64,000 nt of DNA, taken from Cyclobacteriaceae bacterium (GTDB lineage Bacteria > Bacteroidota > Bacteroidia > Cytophagales > Cyclobacteriaceae). The notes beneath the pieces were generated by a model. The model had not been told where the DNA came from, did no database searches, and was given only the letters and a program-made list of their open reading frames with translations. The position numbers and the translations under genes are program-made. Location: the NCBI GenBank assembly GCA_022841475.1, contig JALHRJ010000011.1, positions 1 to 64,000 on the forward strand. Reading direction: 5' to 3'. Below are positions 28,224 through 35,974 of the stretch, one piece after another. The first letter of the stretch is position 1. Every line of letters starts with the position of its first letter.

Positions 28224-28313
28224 AGAGGAGTGGTAGAGCGGTTTATTGCACCGGTCTTGAAAACCGGAGAACCTTTACGGGTTCCGGGGGTTCGAATCCC
28301 TCCTCCTCTGCCA
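28224..28313 (+). tRNA. tRNA-Ser (anticodon UGA)
   Basis: Acceptor stem AGAGGAG (28224-28230) pairs with CTCCTCT before discriminator G and an encoded CCA (28311-28313). The anticodon stem CCGGT/ACCGG encloses loop CTTGAAA with anticodon TGA at 28258-28260. A long variable arm and a GGTTCGAATCC T-arm complete a class II serine tRNA. The integrase gene 240 bp downstream makes the 3' end a likely attachment site. Confidence 0.95.
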
Positions 28314-28335
28314 AGTACAAACCAAACAAAGTCAA

Positions 28336-28369
28336 AACCTCGAAATCCCTATGATTTCGAGGTTTTTTT
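28336..28369 (+). terminator. Rho-independent terminator after tRNA-Ser
   Basis: A perfect 12-bp stem, AACCTCGAAATC / GATTTCGAGGTT (28336-28347 and 28353-28364), with a 5-nt loop and a T7 run. Confidence 0.85.
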
Positions 28370-28410
28370 GTTTCTGGGCTATTCAAAGTCAATCATAATA
28401 TCATGATCCC

Positions 28411-28458
28411 TGTGGTACCAATGTGGTACCAAGGCGCTAATAAAATCTTGGTACCACA
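28411..28458. repeat. Three GGTACC-centred repeats, possible integrase/excisionase arm sites
   Basis: TGTGGTACCA occurs at 28411-28420 and again at 28422-28431, and inverted as TTGGTACCACA at 28448-28458. They lie between the tRNA terminator and the integrase gene, where arm-type binding sites of tyrosine recombinases are expected. Confidence 0.55.
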
Positions 28459-28486
28459 AAATTGGTCAAATGCATAGTTAATCGAC

Positions 28487-28505
28487 ATGTTCAACACCTG
28501 AACAT
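28487..28505. repeat. Inverted repeat ATGTTCA-N5-TGAACAT
   Basis: A perfect 7-bp inverted repeat 50 bp upstream of the integrase start. The same two half-sites, with an 8-bp spacer, recur at 60458-60479 beyond radC. It may bind the integrase, an excisionase or a repressor. Confidence 0.5.
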
Positions 28506-28555
28506 CTTGATTCTGTGTATTCGAAATGTGAAACTTAACTAAACCAATAAGGATT

Positions 28556-29770
28556 ATGAGACAGACTATTTCGGTAAAATTTTTCGCCCGTAAGGATAGA
28601 GCTATCGCGGGAGGGTTAATTCCAATTTCAATGAGAATTGGTGTCAATAGACAAAGAATAAATATTGTTACGAAGATCCATGTCAAAGAAACAGACTGGT
28701 CTGCAACTGAAGGTAGATACAAAGGAAAAACCCGTGAAAGTCAAAAAATAAATGAATTGCTTGATGGTTTTAGAATGAAAGCCTTTGATTGCCAAAGAAT
28801 GCTAATGAATGAAGGTAAGCCAATTTCAATTGAAAATATGAAAGCAACATGGTATGGCAAGTCACTTGAACGAAAGGTGATGTTAATGGAGGTATTCAAA
28901 CAGCACAATGAACAAATGGAAGCATTAATCAATAAAGAATTCTCGCCACTCACATTTGAGCGGTATGAAACTTCATTTCGACACACCCAGGAATTCATGA
29001 AATGGAAATACAAGATCAACGACCTGGATGTTAAGGATCTGAAATATGAATTCATTGCAGACTATGAATTCTGGTTAAAATCCATTCGAGATTGCGATCA
29101 TAATACTTCCATGAAGTATCTATCAAACTTTAAAAAGATCGTCCACATTTGCATTAAAAATGGTTGGTTAAGCAGAGATCCGTTTGTAGGGTTTAAACTT
29201 GCAAAGCATGAAATTGAAAAGCCATTCTTAGTCGAAGAAGAACTCAATAAAATTACAGATAGAAAATTTGCGATGGCGCGGCTGATGCAAGTGCGCGATA
29301 TTTTTCTCTTCTGTTGCTATACAGGTCTCGCCTATGCGGATGTTGAAAAGTTGACAAGAGAGGAAATAACAATTGGGATTGACGGGGAACGATGGATATG
29401 GACAAGGCGACAAAAAACCGATACAGCTACCAGAATACCTTTGCTCCCACCTGCATTAGAAATTCTTGAACGTTATAAAAATGATCCGCAATGTTTAAAT
29501 AGTGGAAGGCTACTCCCAGTACTTAGCAATCAAAAAATGAATGCTTACTTAAAAGAAATTGCTGACCTATGTGAAATCACCAAGAAGATGACCTTTCACA
29601 CAGCCCGTCATACTTTCGCCACAACCGTAACATTAACCAATGGTGTGCCTATAGAAACAGTCAGCAAAATGCTTGGACATAAGAATATGAAAACAACTCA
29701 GCATTACGCAAAAATTTTAGACAAGAAAGTAAGCGAGGATATGAAATTACTTAGGTCCAAATACAGCTAA
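28556..29770 (+). CDS. Tyrosine recombinase/integrase, IntDOT-like
   Basis: A 404-residue integrase: Arm-DNA-binding region (1-100), SAM-like core-binding domain (about 105-215) and catalytic domain (about 225-395) with K287, H348-x-x-R351, H375 and nucleophile Y384. At the position of the usual first arginine there is alanine (A259 in TGLAYADV). The absence of ArgI recalls IntDOT of CTnDOT, where serine occupies this place. It lies directly behind tRNA-Ser and probably catalyses integration of the downstream element there. Confidence 0.93.
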   Translation: MRQTISVKFFARKDRAIAGGLIPISMRIGVNRQRINIVTKIHVKETDWSATEGRYKGKTRESQKINELLDGFRMKAFDCQRMLMNEGKPISIENMKATWYGKSLERKVMLMEVFKQHNEQMEALINKEFSPLTFERYETSFRHTQEFMKWKYKINDLDVKDLKYEFIADYEFWLKSIRDCDHNTSMKYLSNFKKIVHICIKNGWLSRDPFVGFKLAKHEIEKPFLVEEELNKITDRKFAMARLMQVRDIFLFCCYTGLAYADVEKLTREEITIGIDGERWIWTRRQKTDTATRIPLLPPALEILERYKNDPQCLNSGRLLPVLSNQKMNAYLKEIADLCEITKKMTFHTARHTFATTVTLTNGVPIETVSKMLGHKNMKTTQHYAKILDKKVSEDMKLLRSKYS

Positions 29771-29831
29771 TCTTCAAAAAAGAAGTACAAAGAACTCCAT
29801 TGGGATTTTCGGTTTGAATATTCGAAATTTG

Positions 29832-30035
29832 ATGAACCATGAACTCAAAGAGTTCATTAGGAGTCATATGATAAAGCCCATAGTATATCGACATATAGAA
29901 GAAAAGGAAACACTGGAAAGGAAGCTTATGGCGACTATTCCAAAGGAGCAACGTGCGTCCGCTTCAAAGGCTTTAATAAATATATTCGCCCGGTTGCAAA
30001 AGAAACGAGCGGCTACCAAGCTGAGAAAAAAATAA
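29832..30035 (+). CDS. Small basic protein of unknown function
   Basis: A 67-residue, mostly helical, very basic protein (C-terminus RLQKKRAATKLRKK) starting at the ATG at 29832. It follows the integrase by 60 bp. Small basic proteins next to integrases can be excisionase-like, but no helix-turn-helix motif is evident. Confidence 0.45.
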   Translation: MNHELKEFIRSHMIKPIVYRHIEEKETLERKLMATIPKEQRASASKALINIFARLQKKRAATKLRKK

Positions 30036-30042
30036 TTGTGCC

Positions 30043-30522
30043 ATGATAAGTGAAGAGATTAAAGGATGCCTTACTAAGGTATGCGCGATCCTAAATTCCC
30101 ATTATGTCGAATACATGGTGGTGGGGAGGCGCAGCCGTTAGCTATTACGGATTTAACAGACCTCCGGGGCATAGATGGTTACAATTCCAATCTTAAAGTC
30201 GATCTTGATTTTTGGTACAGACCAACTATCGAAAATTATGAAAACCTCGTGCAAGCACTTGATGAAATGCAAATTGATACAAGTGACCTGAAAAAACTTG
30301 TCTTTGACAAAGACCAAACATTTCTTAAAATCTCACATAAAGATTTTCACACCGACTTTCTTCCGATTATGGAAGGGCTAGATTACTTTCTCGATTGTAG
30401 GAGTAAAGCAGAATCGGTTACCATCGATGGTTACTACTCTGTGCATTATTTCGTATGATGATTTGATAAAAAACAAAAGAATAGTTAATCGGAAGACAGT
30501 TAGCTTTTTAATTGATAACTGA
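30043..30522 (+). pseudogene. Frameshifted nucleotidyltransferase-like gene
   Basis: The reading frame starts at ATG 30043 (MISEEIKGCLTKVCAILNSH, then VEYMVV). At the GGGG run near 30123 it must shift by one base to continue the nucleotidyltransferase motif GGAAVSYYGFNRP, and near 30165 it shifts again to DGYNSNLKVDLDFWYRPTIENYENLV. It shifts a third time near 30455 to YDDLIKNKRIVNRKT, ending at TGA 30522. The pieces line up in order as one MNT/AbiEii-like domain, so this is a decayed gene. Confidence 0.75.
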
Positions 30523-30544
30523 TTCCTTACGTCAGTTTCTAAAA

Positions 30545-31310
30545 GGGCATTGATATAATATTTATTTCTTTTTTTTATTTTCTGATCTGAGGTTTTCGTC
30601 ATATTAGATGTGAATATCAGTTCCTGGGCTTTGTTTAATGCATTACCAGCTAGTGTTTTTTCATTTGGAAGTGCATGCCTGTTCCTTCCCTGTCTGTCTT
30701 GGTAATGGGTTTGAGTGAACGTGCAAAAGGTATGTACACAACGAAACCTTGGTTTATAGAGAATGGCATCTGGGGATCTGCCCCACCACCCGTTGTCTCT
30801 CCCACAACAATCGCTCTTTTAGCAATCTGAATCCAATAGCAAAAGTCTTCTGCTCCTGAAACGTGTGACTACTTGTTAAAATGTAAATTGGAATCGGAAA
30901 ATATATTTCATCTGCTTTAGCAGGATCAGCATTAATCTTACTGTGTCCTGTGTTAACCGGTTAATCAGACTATTCATTTCAGTCTTTTCATTAAAAAAAT
31001 AATTCTCTATTTAGCTGACCATTTTAGGGTTGCCACCCATATTGTCTCTTAAATCGATAATGAGCGCATCAGCATTCCTTAAAAAGGTCAATGCGGCTTT
31101 TATGGTAGGTTGGACTGATTCAATGTCATCAACAAATAAGTTGAAAGAGAGATAACCTATATTCCCTTTTAGCCATACCACTTTATGAAAGCTATAATTG
31201 TGCTCCTTCCAATATTTTTTACATTCAACACTTCTTCTTCGGTAGGATGATGATCAATTCATCAATTCTAATGGGCATTTGCGAAGTTCAACTGCGGTTC
31301 ATGCGTTAAA
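30545..31310 (-). pseudogene. Degraded S41 peptidase remnant
   Basis: Reverse-strand pieces in different frames, in order: NYSFHKVVWLKGNIGYLSFNLF, FLRNADALIIDLRDNMGGNP, a scrambled TSS-x-TF-x-GAE nucleophile region, RAIVVGETTGGGADPQMPFS and GNALNKAQELIFTSN. Together these retrace an S41 peptidase with multiple frameshifts and stops. This fills the ~870 bp gap between the nucleotidyltransferase remnant and the rrf2 gene; nothing else is seen there except the operator. Ends are approximate. Confidence 0.75.
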
Positions 31311-31327
31311 ACTCCGCTGATTTGCTT

Positions 31328-31351
31328 ATAGTGGATAAATATATCCACTAT
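31328..31351. promoter_or_regulatory. Operator 1: ATAGTGGATA-N4-TATCCACTAT
   Basis: A perfect 10-bp inverted repeat 40 bp upstream of the rrf2 gene, just before its -7 element. The same 24-bp palindrome recurs at 31841-31864, in front of ccoN. It fits the binding site of the Rrf2 protein encoded between them, blocking the -33 region. Confidence 0.75.
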
Positions 31352-31364
31352 TATTATAAAATAT

Positions 31365-31372
31365 TATATTTG
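31365..31372 (+). promoter_or_regulatory. -7 element of the rrf2 gene
   Basis: TATATTTG matches TAnnTTTG, 19 bp before the ATG. The -33 area is occupied by operator 1, consistent with repression or conditional activation. Confidence 0.55.
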
Positions 31373-31391
31373 TGTCGCAAAGACAAAAATT

Positions 31392-31826
31392 ATGTTTTCA
31401 AAAGCGTGCGAATACGGAATACGGTCAGCCATTTACATTGCTGAGAAGGCATTAGAAAACGATAAAGTAAGTTTAAGGGAGGTTTCGAAAGCGATTGATT
31501 CACCAGAGGCCTACACTTCCAAAATATTGCAACTACTTTCACGAAATCAAATCATTCTGTCTGAGAAAGGACCTACAGGTGGTTATTTCATTGACCGCAG
31601 CAAATTAGAAAAGATAATGTTAAGTGACCTGGTATTTGCAATTGATGGCAATAGTGTATATGAAGGATGTGGCCTTGGATTAAAACGGTGTAATGAAAAT
31701 AGGCCCTGTCCTGCTCACTTTCAATTTAAAAAAATACGAAATGACCTTAAGGAAATGCTTGAGGCTACTACCCTGCTGGATTTAGCCCTGGGATTGAAAA
31801 ATGGGGTATCGGTATTGAAGAGGTAA
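31392..31826 (+). CDS. Rrf2 family transcriptional regulator (probable Fe-S / NO sensor)
   Basis: A 144-residue Rrf2 protein: winged helix-turn-helix in the first ~70 residues (CEYGIRSAIYIAEKA, EAYTSKILQLLSR, GPTGGYFI) and three cysteines C93, C100 and C106 in EGCGLGLKRCNENRPC, the position used by IscR and NsrR to hold a cluster (spacing x6, x5 here). The operon it heads encodes NO- and oxygen-related proteins, pointing to an NsrR-like role; cluster type and signal are inferred. It probably binds the two identical palindromes flanking its own gene. Confidence 0.88.
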   Translation: MFSKACEYGIRSAIYIAEKALENDKVSLREVSKAIDSPEAYTSKILQLLSRNQIILSEKGPTGGYFIDRSKLEKIMLSDLVFAIDGNSVYEGCGLGLKRCNENRPCPAHFQFKKIRNDLKEMLEATTLLDLALGLKNGVSVLKR

Positions 31827-31840
31827 AAAAAATTAAACTA

Positions 31841-31864
31841 ATAGTGGATATAATGATCCACTAT
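31841..31864. promoter_or_regulatory. Operator 2: ATAGTGGAT-N6-ATCCACTAT
   Basis: Same total length (24 bp) and half-sites as operator 1, placed 12 bp before the ccoN start. Because it sits inside the possible 31844 extension of ccoN, it supports ATG 31877 as the true start. Confidence 0.75.
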
Positions 31865-31876
31865 TGTCGAGAAAAA

Positions 31877-33625
31877 ATGGAAAGTAATAATTTGCTAAGT
31901 GAAGGCGGTATCATCATCACTCTTGGGTTGATTATAATACCTGTGATAGCAGCCTTACTGATTGTCATCTATAAAATCTATGGCATCGTTTATATCCTTA
32001 AAAGAAAAAAGGAATTAGAGGTATTTAACGATACCCTGAAAGGTTTGAGTCCCCAGGAAGTGCAGCGCTTAGAACAAAGAAAGAGAGAATTGGGCTTCGG
32101 TTTGTCAAATAATGAATTAGCCCGCACAATAATTTTATCCGATAGCAGAGGGTTAATTGATAACATCAGTAGTGCAGAGGAACTTCGTTTCGTTGAGAAG
32201 AAGAAAAAAAGTCAACCCCGCCCACATATACATCCACCTTTAACAAAACTTATTCTATGGTACCTCGGTTGCGCAGTGTTCTGGCTGTTATTTGGTACTA
32301 CAATAGGCGAATACGTAGGTATTAAATTTCTTGCACCAGATGTGGACCATATTAGCTGGTTAAGCTTCGGCCGCTTACGGCCGGTTCACACCAATTCAGT
32401 ATTCTGGGGCTGGGCTTCAATGGCCATGTTAGGCCTTGCCTACTATGTTGTTCCAAGAATAAGCAATACGGCTATAGCCAATATAAAAATGGGTTATTAT
32501 TCACTTATTCTTATCAATGCTTCGGTCGTTCTTGGAACTATAAGCCTAATGGCGGGAGTCAATAATGGTGGTGGCGAATATCGCGAATACATTTGGCCGG
32601 TGATGATGCTATTTGGTGTTGCCATTATTATTTCGCTAAGAAATTTTCTTAATACGATTGCCAAAAGAAATACGAAAGAAATATATGTTTCGAATTGGTA
32701 TCTGATTTCCGCCATGATGTTTCTGCTGGTGATTGCTGTAGTGGCCTACTGGCCAACCTGGCAATCTGGACTGGGCGAAACTATTGTGCAAGGCTATTAC
32801 ATGCACCAAGGTGTAGGTATGTGGTTTATGCTTTTTAGTTTGGGCTTGATGTATTATTTCCTGCCGCAACAACTAAACAAACCCATCTATTCATATAGCC
32901 TGGGTATTCTTGCCTTTTGGACGCAGATCCTTTTTTATACGTTAATAGGAACGCACCATTTTATCTTTAGTGCTATTCCATGGTGGTTGCAAACTGTGGC
33001 TATTGTAGGTAGCGCTGGTATGGTGATACCTGTCGTAGCAGGAACAACTAACTTCTTAATGACCTTCAAAGGTTCGTGGAATAAACTTTCAGGCAGCTAT
33101 ACGCTTCCATTCTATTTGATTGGAATCATTTTCTATTTCACAGGTTCACTCCAAGGCACTGCTGAGGCATTTCGGTTTACAAATTTGATTTGGCATTTCA
33201 CTGATTTTACCGTAGCGCATTCTCATCTCACGATGTATGGTATAATTTCCTTTATGTTATGGGGCTTTATCTATACCCTCGTGCCAAGACTAACGGGAAA
33301 GGAACCTTCACAAATACTCGTTGGCGCTCATTTTTGGCTTGCATTAATTGGGTTACTCTTCTACACATTCCCCCTAATGTATGGTTCCACCTTACGGGGA
33401 TTGATGTGGATGGAGGCAAAACCATTTATTGATAGTGTAGAATTAATGGCACCCTATTGGTTGTGGCGAGCCATTGGTGGATCGTTGATGTGGATATCGC
33501 ATATTCTTTTTGCATACAATTTTTATGTAATGACGAAACGCAAAAAAGAAATAAGGATCCCCGTAACACCTTTAGAAATTTTAAAGGCAAAAGAAGAATT
33601 CGAAAATAAGCGTGAAAGAATTTAG
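31877..33625 (+). CDS. ccoN: cbb3-type cytochrome c oxidase subunit I (CcoN)
   Basis: A 582-residue heme-copper oxidase catalytic subunit. Histidines are in expected places: RPVHTNSVFWGW (low-spin heme), YYMHQGVGMWFM (CuB), GTHHFIFSAIPWW (two CuB ligands) and FTVAHSHLTMYG (hemes b and b3). A tyrosine six residues before the HH pair (FYTLIGTHH) is in the position of the CcoN cross-linked tyrosine, favouring an O2 reductase over an NO reductase. An extra N-terminal helix and linker (~1-115) precede the core. It leads a long operon with NO-related genes, so NO reductase activity remains an alternative. Confidence 0.88.
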   Translation: MESNNLLSEGGIIITLGLIIIPVIAALLIVIYKIYGIVYILKRKKELEVFNDTLKGLSPQEVQRLEQRKRELGFGLSNNELARTIILSDSRGLIDNISSAEELRFVEKKKKSQPRPHIHPPLTKLILWYLGCAVFWLLFGTTIGEYVGIKFLAPDVDHISWLSFGRLRPVHTNSVFWGWASMAMLGLAYYVVPRISNTAIANIKMGYYSLILINASVVLGTISLMAGVNNGGGEYREYIWPVMMLFGVAIIISLRNFLNTIAKRNTKEIYVSNWYLISAMMFLLVIAVVAYWPTWQSGLGETIVQGYYMHQGVGMWFMLFSLGLMYYFLPQQLNKPIYSYSLGILAFWTQILFYTLIGTHHFIFSAIPWWLQTVAIVGSAGMVIPVVAGTTNFLMTFKGSWNKLSGSYTLPFYLIGIIFYFTGSLQGTAEAFRFTNLIWHFTDFTVAHSHLTMYGIISFMLWGFIYTLVPRLTGKEPSQILVGAHFWLALIGLLFYTFPLMYGSTLRGLMWMEAKPFIDSVELMAPYWLWRAIGGSLMWISHILFAYNFYVMTKRKKEIRIPVTPLEILKAKEEFENKRERI

Positions 33626-33636
33626 CATAAGGTAAC

Positions 33637-34644
33637 ATGGATTTTTTTAATAATCATATAAAACTCTTCGGCACAGCGTTGGTATTTTTTGTTGGGTTAA
33701 CCATTATGGTAGCTATACTACCTGCTATTAATAATCAACAAAATAATGCTCCTCTACCAAACGCTGTTGAGTTAAGTGAAGAAGCGTTTTTAGGAAAGCA
33801 AAGTTATATTGCCAATGGTTGTGTAGCCTGTCACACTCAGCAAGTTCGTAATGTAGATATGGACAAAGTGTGGGGCAAGCGTCCTGGAATTGCTGCCGAC
33901 TATGCCGGCATTACCCGAACCAGTTTCTGGATCAATACCGCCACATTGATGGGTACAGAAAGAACTGGTCCCGATTTAACCCATGTCGGTTCACGTCAAC
34001 CGAGTACAGCGTGGAATTTATTGCATTTGTATCAACCAAGAGCAGTAATTGATCAATCCATTATGCCCGCTTATCCTTGGTTATTTGAAATAAAAAATAA
34101 TCTGGAGGAAAGCGATGTAGAGGTAATCGTGCCCGAAGAGTTTAGAAAAAATGTTAGTGGAAAAATAGTAGCCTCTAAAGAAGTCTTGAACCTGATAACC
34201 TATCTGCAGAGTTTAAAACAAACGCCATTGCCAGATGGAAAATCAACTGCAGCGTTTTTGTATAAAAAACAAGAAAGTCCTTCGCCAAAAGATGAACAGC
34301 CTTCCATGCTACCGGATGGTCAATTGTTGTACGCTACTAATTGTCAGGCATGCCATCAAGCCAATGGTGAGGGATTGAAAGGAGCTTTTCCACCGCTTAA
34401 GGGAAGTGCGATTGTAACAGGGGAAGACCTTGAATTATTTGTGAACATCATCATGCTTGGGTATGATGCGAGCCCAGCGTATGCCACCATGAGTGCGGTA
34501 GGAACAGACAATAATCTGACGCCCGAAGAAGTGACTGCGATCATTAATCATGAAAAAACGAATTGGGGTAATAATGCCCAACCCGTTACGGTGGAAGAAG
34601 TGAGTAAACTAATTGATTTTATAAAAACAACTGCTAAAAAATAA
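33637..34644 (+). CDS. ccoO: CcoO-CcoP-like fusion: membrane-anchored diheme cytochrome c
   Basis: A 335-residue protein with one N-terminal membrane anchor, a CcoO/FixO-type domain carrying CVACH (about residue 62-66; neighbours QQVRNVDM, RTGPDLTHVG and SIMPAYPWLF are characteristic) and a second cytochrome c domain with CQACH (about residue 235-239), as in CcoP. The two subunits are separate genes in classical cbb3 oxidases; here they are fused and one heme is missing relative to CcoP. It passes electrons to the CcoN core encoded 11 bp upstream. Confidence 0.9.
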   Translation: MDFFNNHIKLFGTALVFFVGLTIMVAILPAINNQQNNAPLPNAVELSEEAFLGKQSYIANGCVACHTQQVRNVDMDKVWGKRPGIAADYAGITRTSFWINTATLMGTERTGPDLTHVGSRQPSTAWNLLHLYQPRAVIDQSIMPAYPWLFEIKNNLEESDVEVIVPEEFRKNVSGKIVASKEVLNLITYLQSLKQTPLPDGKSTAAFLYKKQESPSPKDEQPSMLPDGQLLYATNCQACHQANGEGLKGAFPPLKGSAIVTGEDLELFVNIIMLGYDASPAYATMSAVGTDNNLTPEEVTAIINHEKTNWGNNAQPVTVEEVSKLIDFIKTTAKK

Positions 34645-34648
34645 AAAT

Positions 34649-34885
34649 ATGGAAGCAACAGAAATTTGGTTGTCAACACTACTTGTAAACACACCACAGG
34701 AAGGCCGGGATCTAGCCATTAAAATGGCACGTAAAAGTATAGCGGCTATACAAACAGATGCTGAGACACGTAAAAAATTACGGTCCGCATACGCCACTGA
34801 TACAGCCCAACTCATCACGTCTGCACATGTAATCGCTACTGAATTTCAAACCATTGCTGCTGCTAATAACTATTGGAAAAAATGA
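34649..34885 (+). CDS. Small helical protein in the oxidase operon
   Basis: A 78-residue protein without signal or membrane segment, mostly helical (EGRDLAIKMARKSIAAIQTD). I do not recognise a family. It lies four bases after the cytochrome gene, and its stop overlaps the next start (ATGA), so it is expressed as part of the oxidase operon. Confidence 0.6.
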   Translation: MEATEIWLSTLLVNTPQEGRDLAIKMARKSIAAIQTDAETRKKLRSAYATDTAQLITSAHVIATEFQTIAAANNYWKK

Positions 34886-35163
34886 AAAGGGTAATAAAAT
34901 ATGGTAGCCTTTTGGTGGTCATTTTGTTAATCCATAGCAATTCGTGGGCGTGTGAGGTTTGTAAAAAACAGCAACCAGAAATTACACAAGGCCTTACCCA
35001 CGGTGCCGGACCTCAAAGTAACTGGGATTGGGTAATCATTGCTGTGATATCGGCTATCACGTTGCTTACGCTGATCTATTCTGTAAAATATTTAATCAAG
35101 CCCCAAGAGGATAATGCAAACCACATCAAACAGTCTATTTTAATCTCTTTGGAAAATGAGTGA
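34882..35163 (+). CDS. Small exported membrane protein with CxxC motif
   Basis: A 93-residue protein from the ATG at 34882 (ATGA overlap with the previous stop). A signal-like helix is followed by ACEVCKKQQPE, a periplasmic CxxC, then one membrane helix (WVIIAVISAITLLTLIYSV) and a hydrophilic tail. It could be a redox or metal/heme delivery factor for the oxidase, but that is inferred only from the motif and place. Confidence 0.6.
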   Translation: MKRVIKYGSLLVVILLIHSNSWACEVCKKQQPEITQGLTHGAGPQSNWDWVIIAVISAITLLTLIYSVKYLIKPQEDNANHIKQSILISLENE

Positions 35164-35560
35164 CAATAAAAGTAAAATTTTGCTTTTTGTTGACAATGAT
35201 ATCCAATCCATTGCCGAGCTGACAACACCGGTACAGTTTGAACTGGACACCAGTAAATTGACTGACGGTGAACATATTTTGAAAATCATTAGTAAGTCAC
35301 CTTCTGGCAGAGAAGGAATCAGAAAAATCAACTTCGTAGTTCGAAACGGCCCGGCCATAGCGCTGGAAGGATTGCGCGAAAATGAAGTGGTCGATGGTGT
35401 TATCCCCATAATGATTAATGCGTATGACAAAGGAAATCAAAAGCAATTTATAATTGAGGGAAGTGAGACTCCCCAAAGCATACCAAGCTGGTTATGGATT
35501 TTATTAATCGCCTTTATTGGATGGGCCGCTTACTATTTAATAACAAATTACAGTTTGTAA
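35156..35560 (+). CDS. Tail-anchored Ig-like protein of the oxidase operon
   Basis: A 134-residue protein with a beta-sandwich-like region (VQFELDTSKLTDGEHILKIISKSPSGREG, typical of an Ig-like domain) and one C-terminal membrane helix (IPSWLWILLIAFIGWAAYYLI). It has no cysteines or heme motif. It overlaps the preceding gene by eight bases. It may be an accessory subunit of the oxidase. Confidence 0.6.
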   Translation: MSDNKSKILLFVDNDIQSIAELTTPVQFELDTSKLTDGEHILKIISKSPSGREGIRKINFVVRNGPAIALEGLRENEVVDGVIPIMINAYDKGNQKQFIIEGSETPQSIPSWLWILLIAFIGWAAYYLITNYSL

Positions 35561-35568
35561 CTATTCAA

Positions 35569-35958
35569 ATGGAAAGAGATATTAGTAATCTGGAAGATAT
35601 TAAACAATTGGTTGATCGCTTTTATGGCAGCGTTCGGGAAGATGACCAGTTGAAAGATATATTCAACGAAAGAATACAAGATCGCTGGCCACAGCACCTC
35701 GAAAAAATGTATCGCTTTTGGCAAACCGTATTGCTTGAAGAACACACCTATTATGGAAGTCCCTTTGTGCCTCATGCAAGACTACCCGTAGAACTGAAAC
35801 ATTTTGAACGATGGATGAAGTTATTTGATGAAACCGTTGATGCGCTCTTTAAAGGAGAAAAAGCAACCCGAGCAAAATGGCAAGGCGAAAGAATGGCCGA
35901 AATGTTTCATTCCAAAATTGAGTACTATAAAAACAATACAGCGACACCAATACTTTAA
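35569..35958 (+). CDS. Group III truncated haemoglobin
   Basis: A 129-residue globin from ATG 35569; the upstream in-frame extension overlaps the previous gene and is not globin-like. Family features: RFYGSVREDDQLKDIF at the N-terminus, MYRFWQTVLLEEHTYYGSPFVPHARLP, in which the histidine of VPHARLP is the proximal heme ligand, and HFERWMKLFDETVDALF. Group III globins bind O2 and NO; the setting suggests NO dioxygenation or scavenging. Confidence 0.85.
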   Translation: MERDISNLEDIKQLVDRFYGSVREDDQLKDIFNERIQDRWPQHLEKMYRFWQTVLLEEHTYYGSPFVPHARLPVELKHFERWMKLFDETVDALFKGEKATRAKWQGERMAEMFHSKIEYYKNNTATPIL

Positions 35959-35974
35959 TTAAACACTATTAGTC

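Noticed and set aside
28136-28354. 72-codon forward ORF spanning the tRNA-Ser gene
   Set aside because: It reads straight through a perfect tRNA and its terminator.
30378-30602. 74-codon reverse ORF
   Set aside because: Its first part is the end of the S41 remnant and the rest is antisense to the nucleotidyltransferase remnant.
31250-31275. TTGAT-N4-ATCAA-like FNR box near the oxidase operon
   Set aside because: Only partial half-sites (AATTGATCATC) inside the S41 remnant; not convincing.
31844-31876. Upstream extension of ccoN
   Set aside because: The 11 extra codons lie on operator 2 and lack family similarity; ATG 31877 is used.
35494-35568. N-terminal extension of the truncated haemoglobin
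   Set aside because: It overlaps the previous gene in another frame and is not globin-like.
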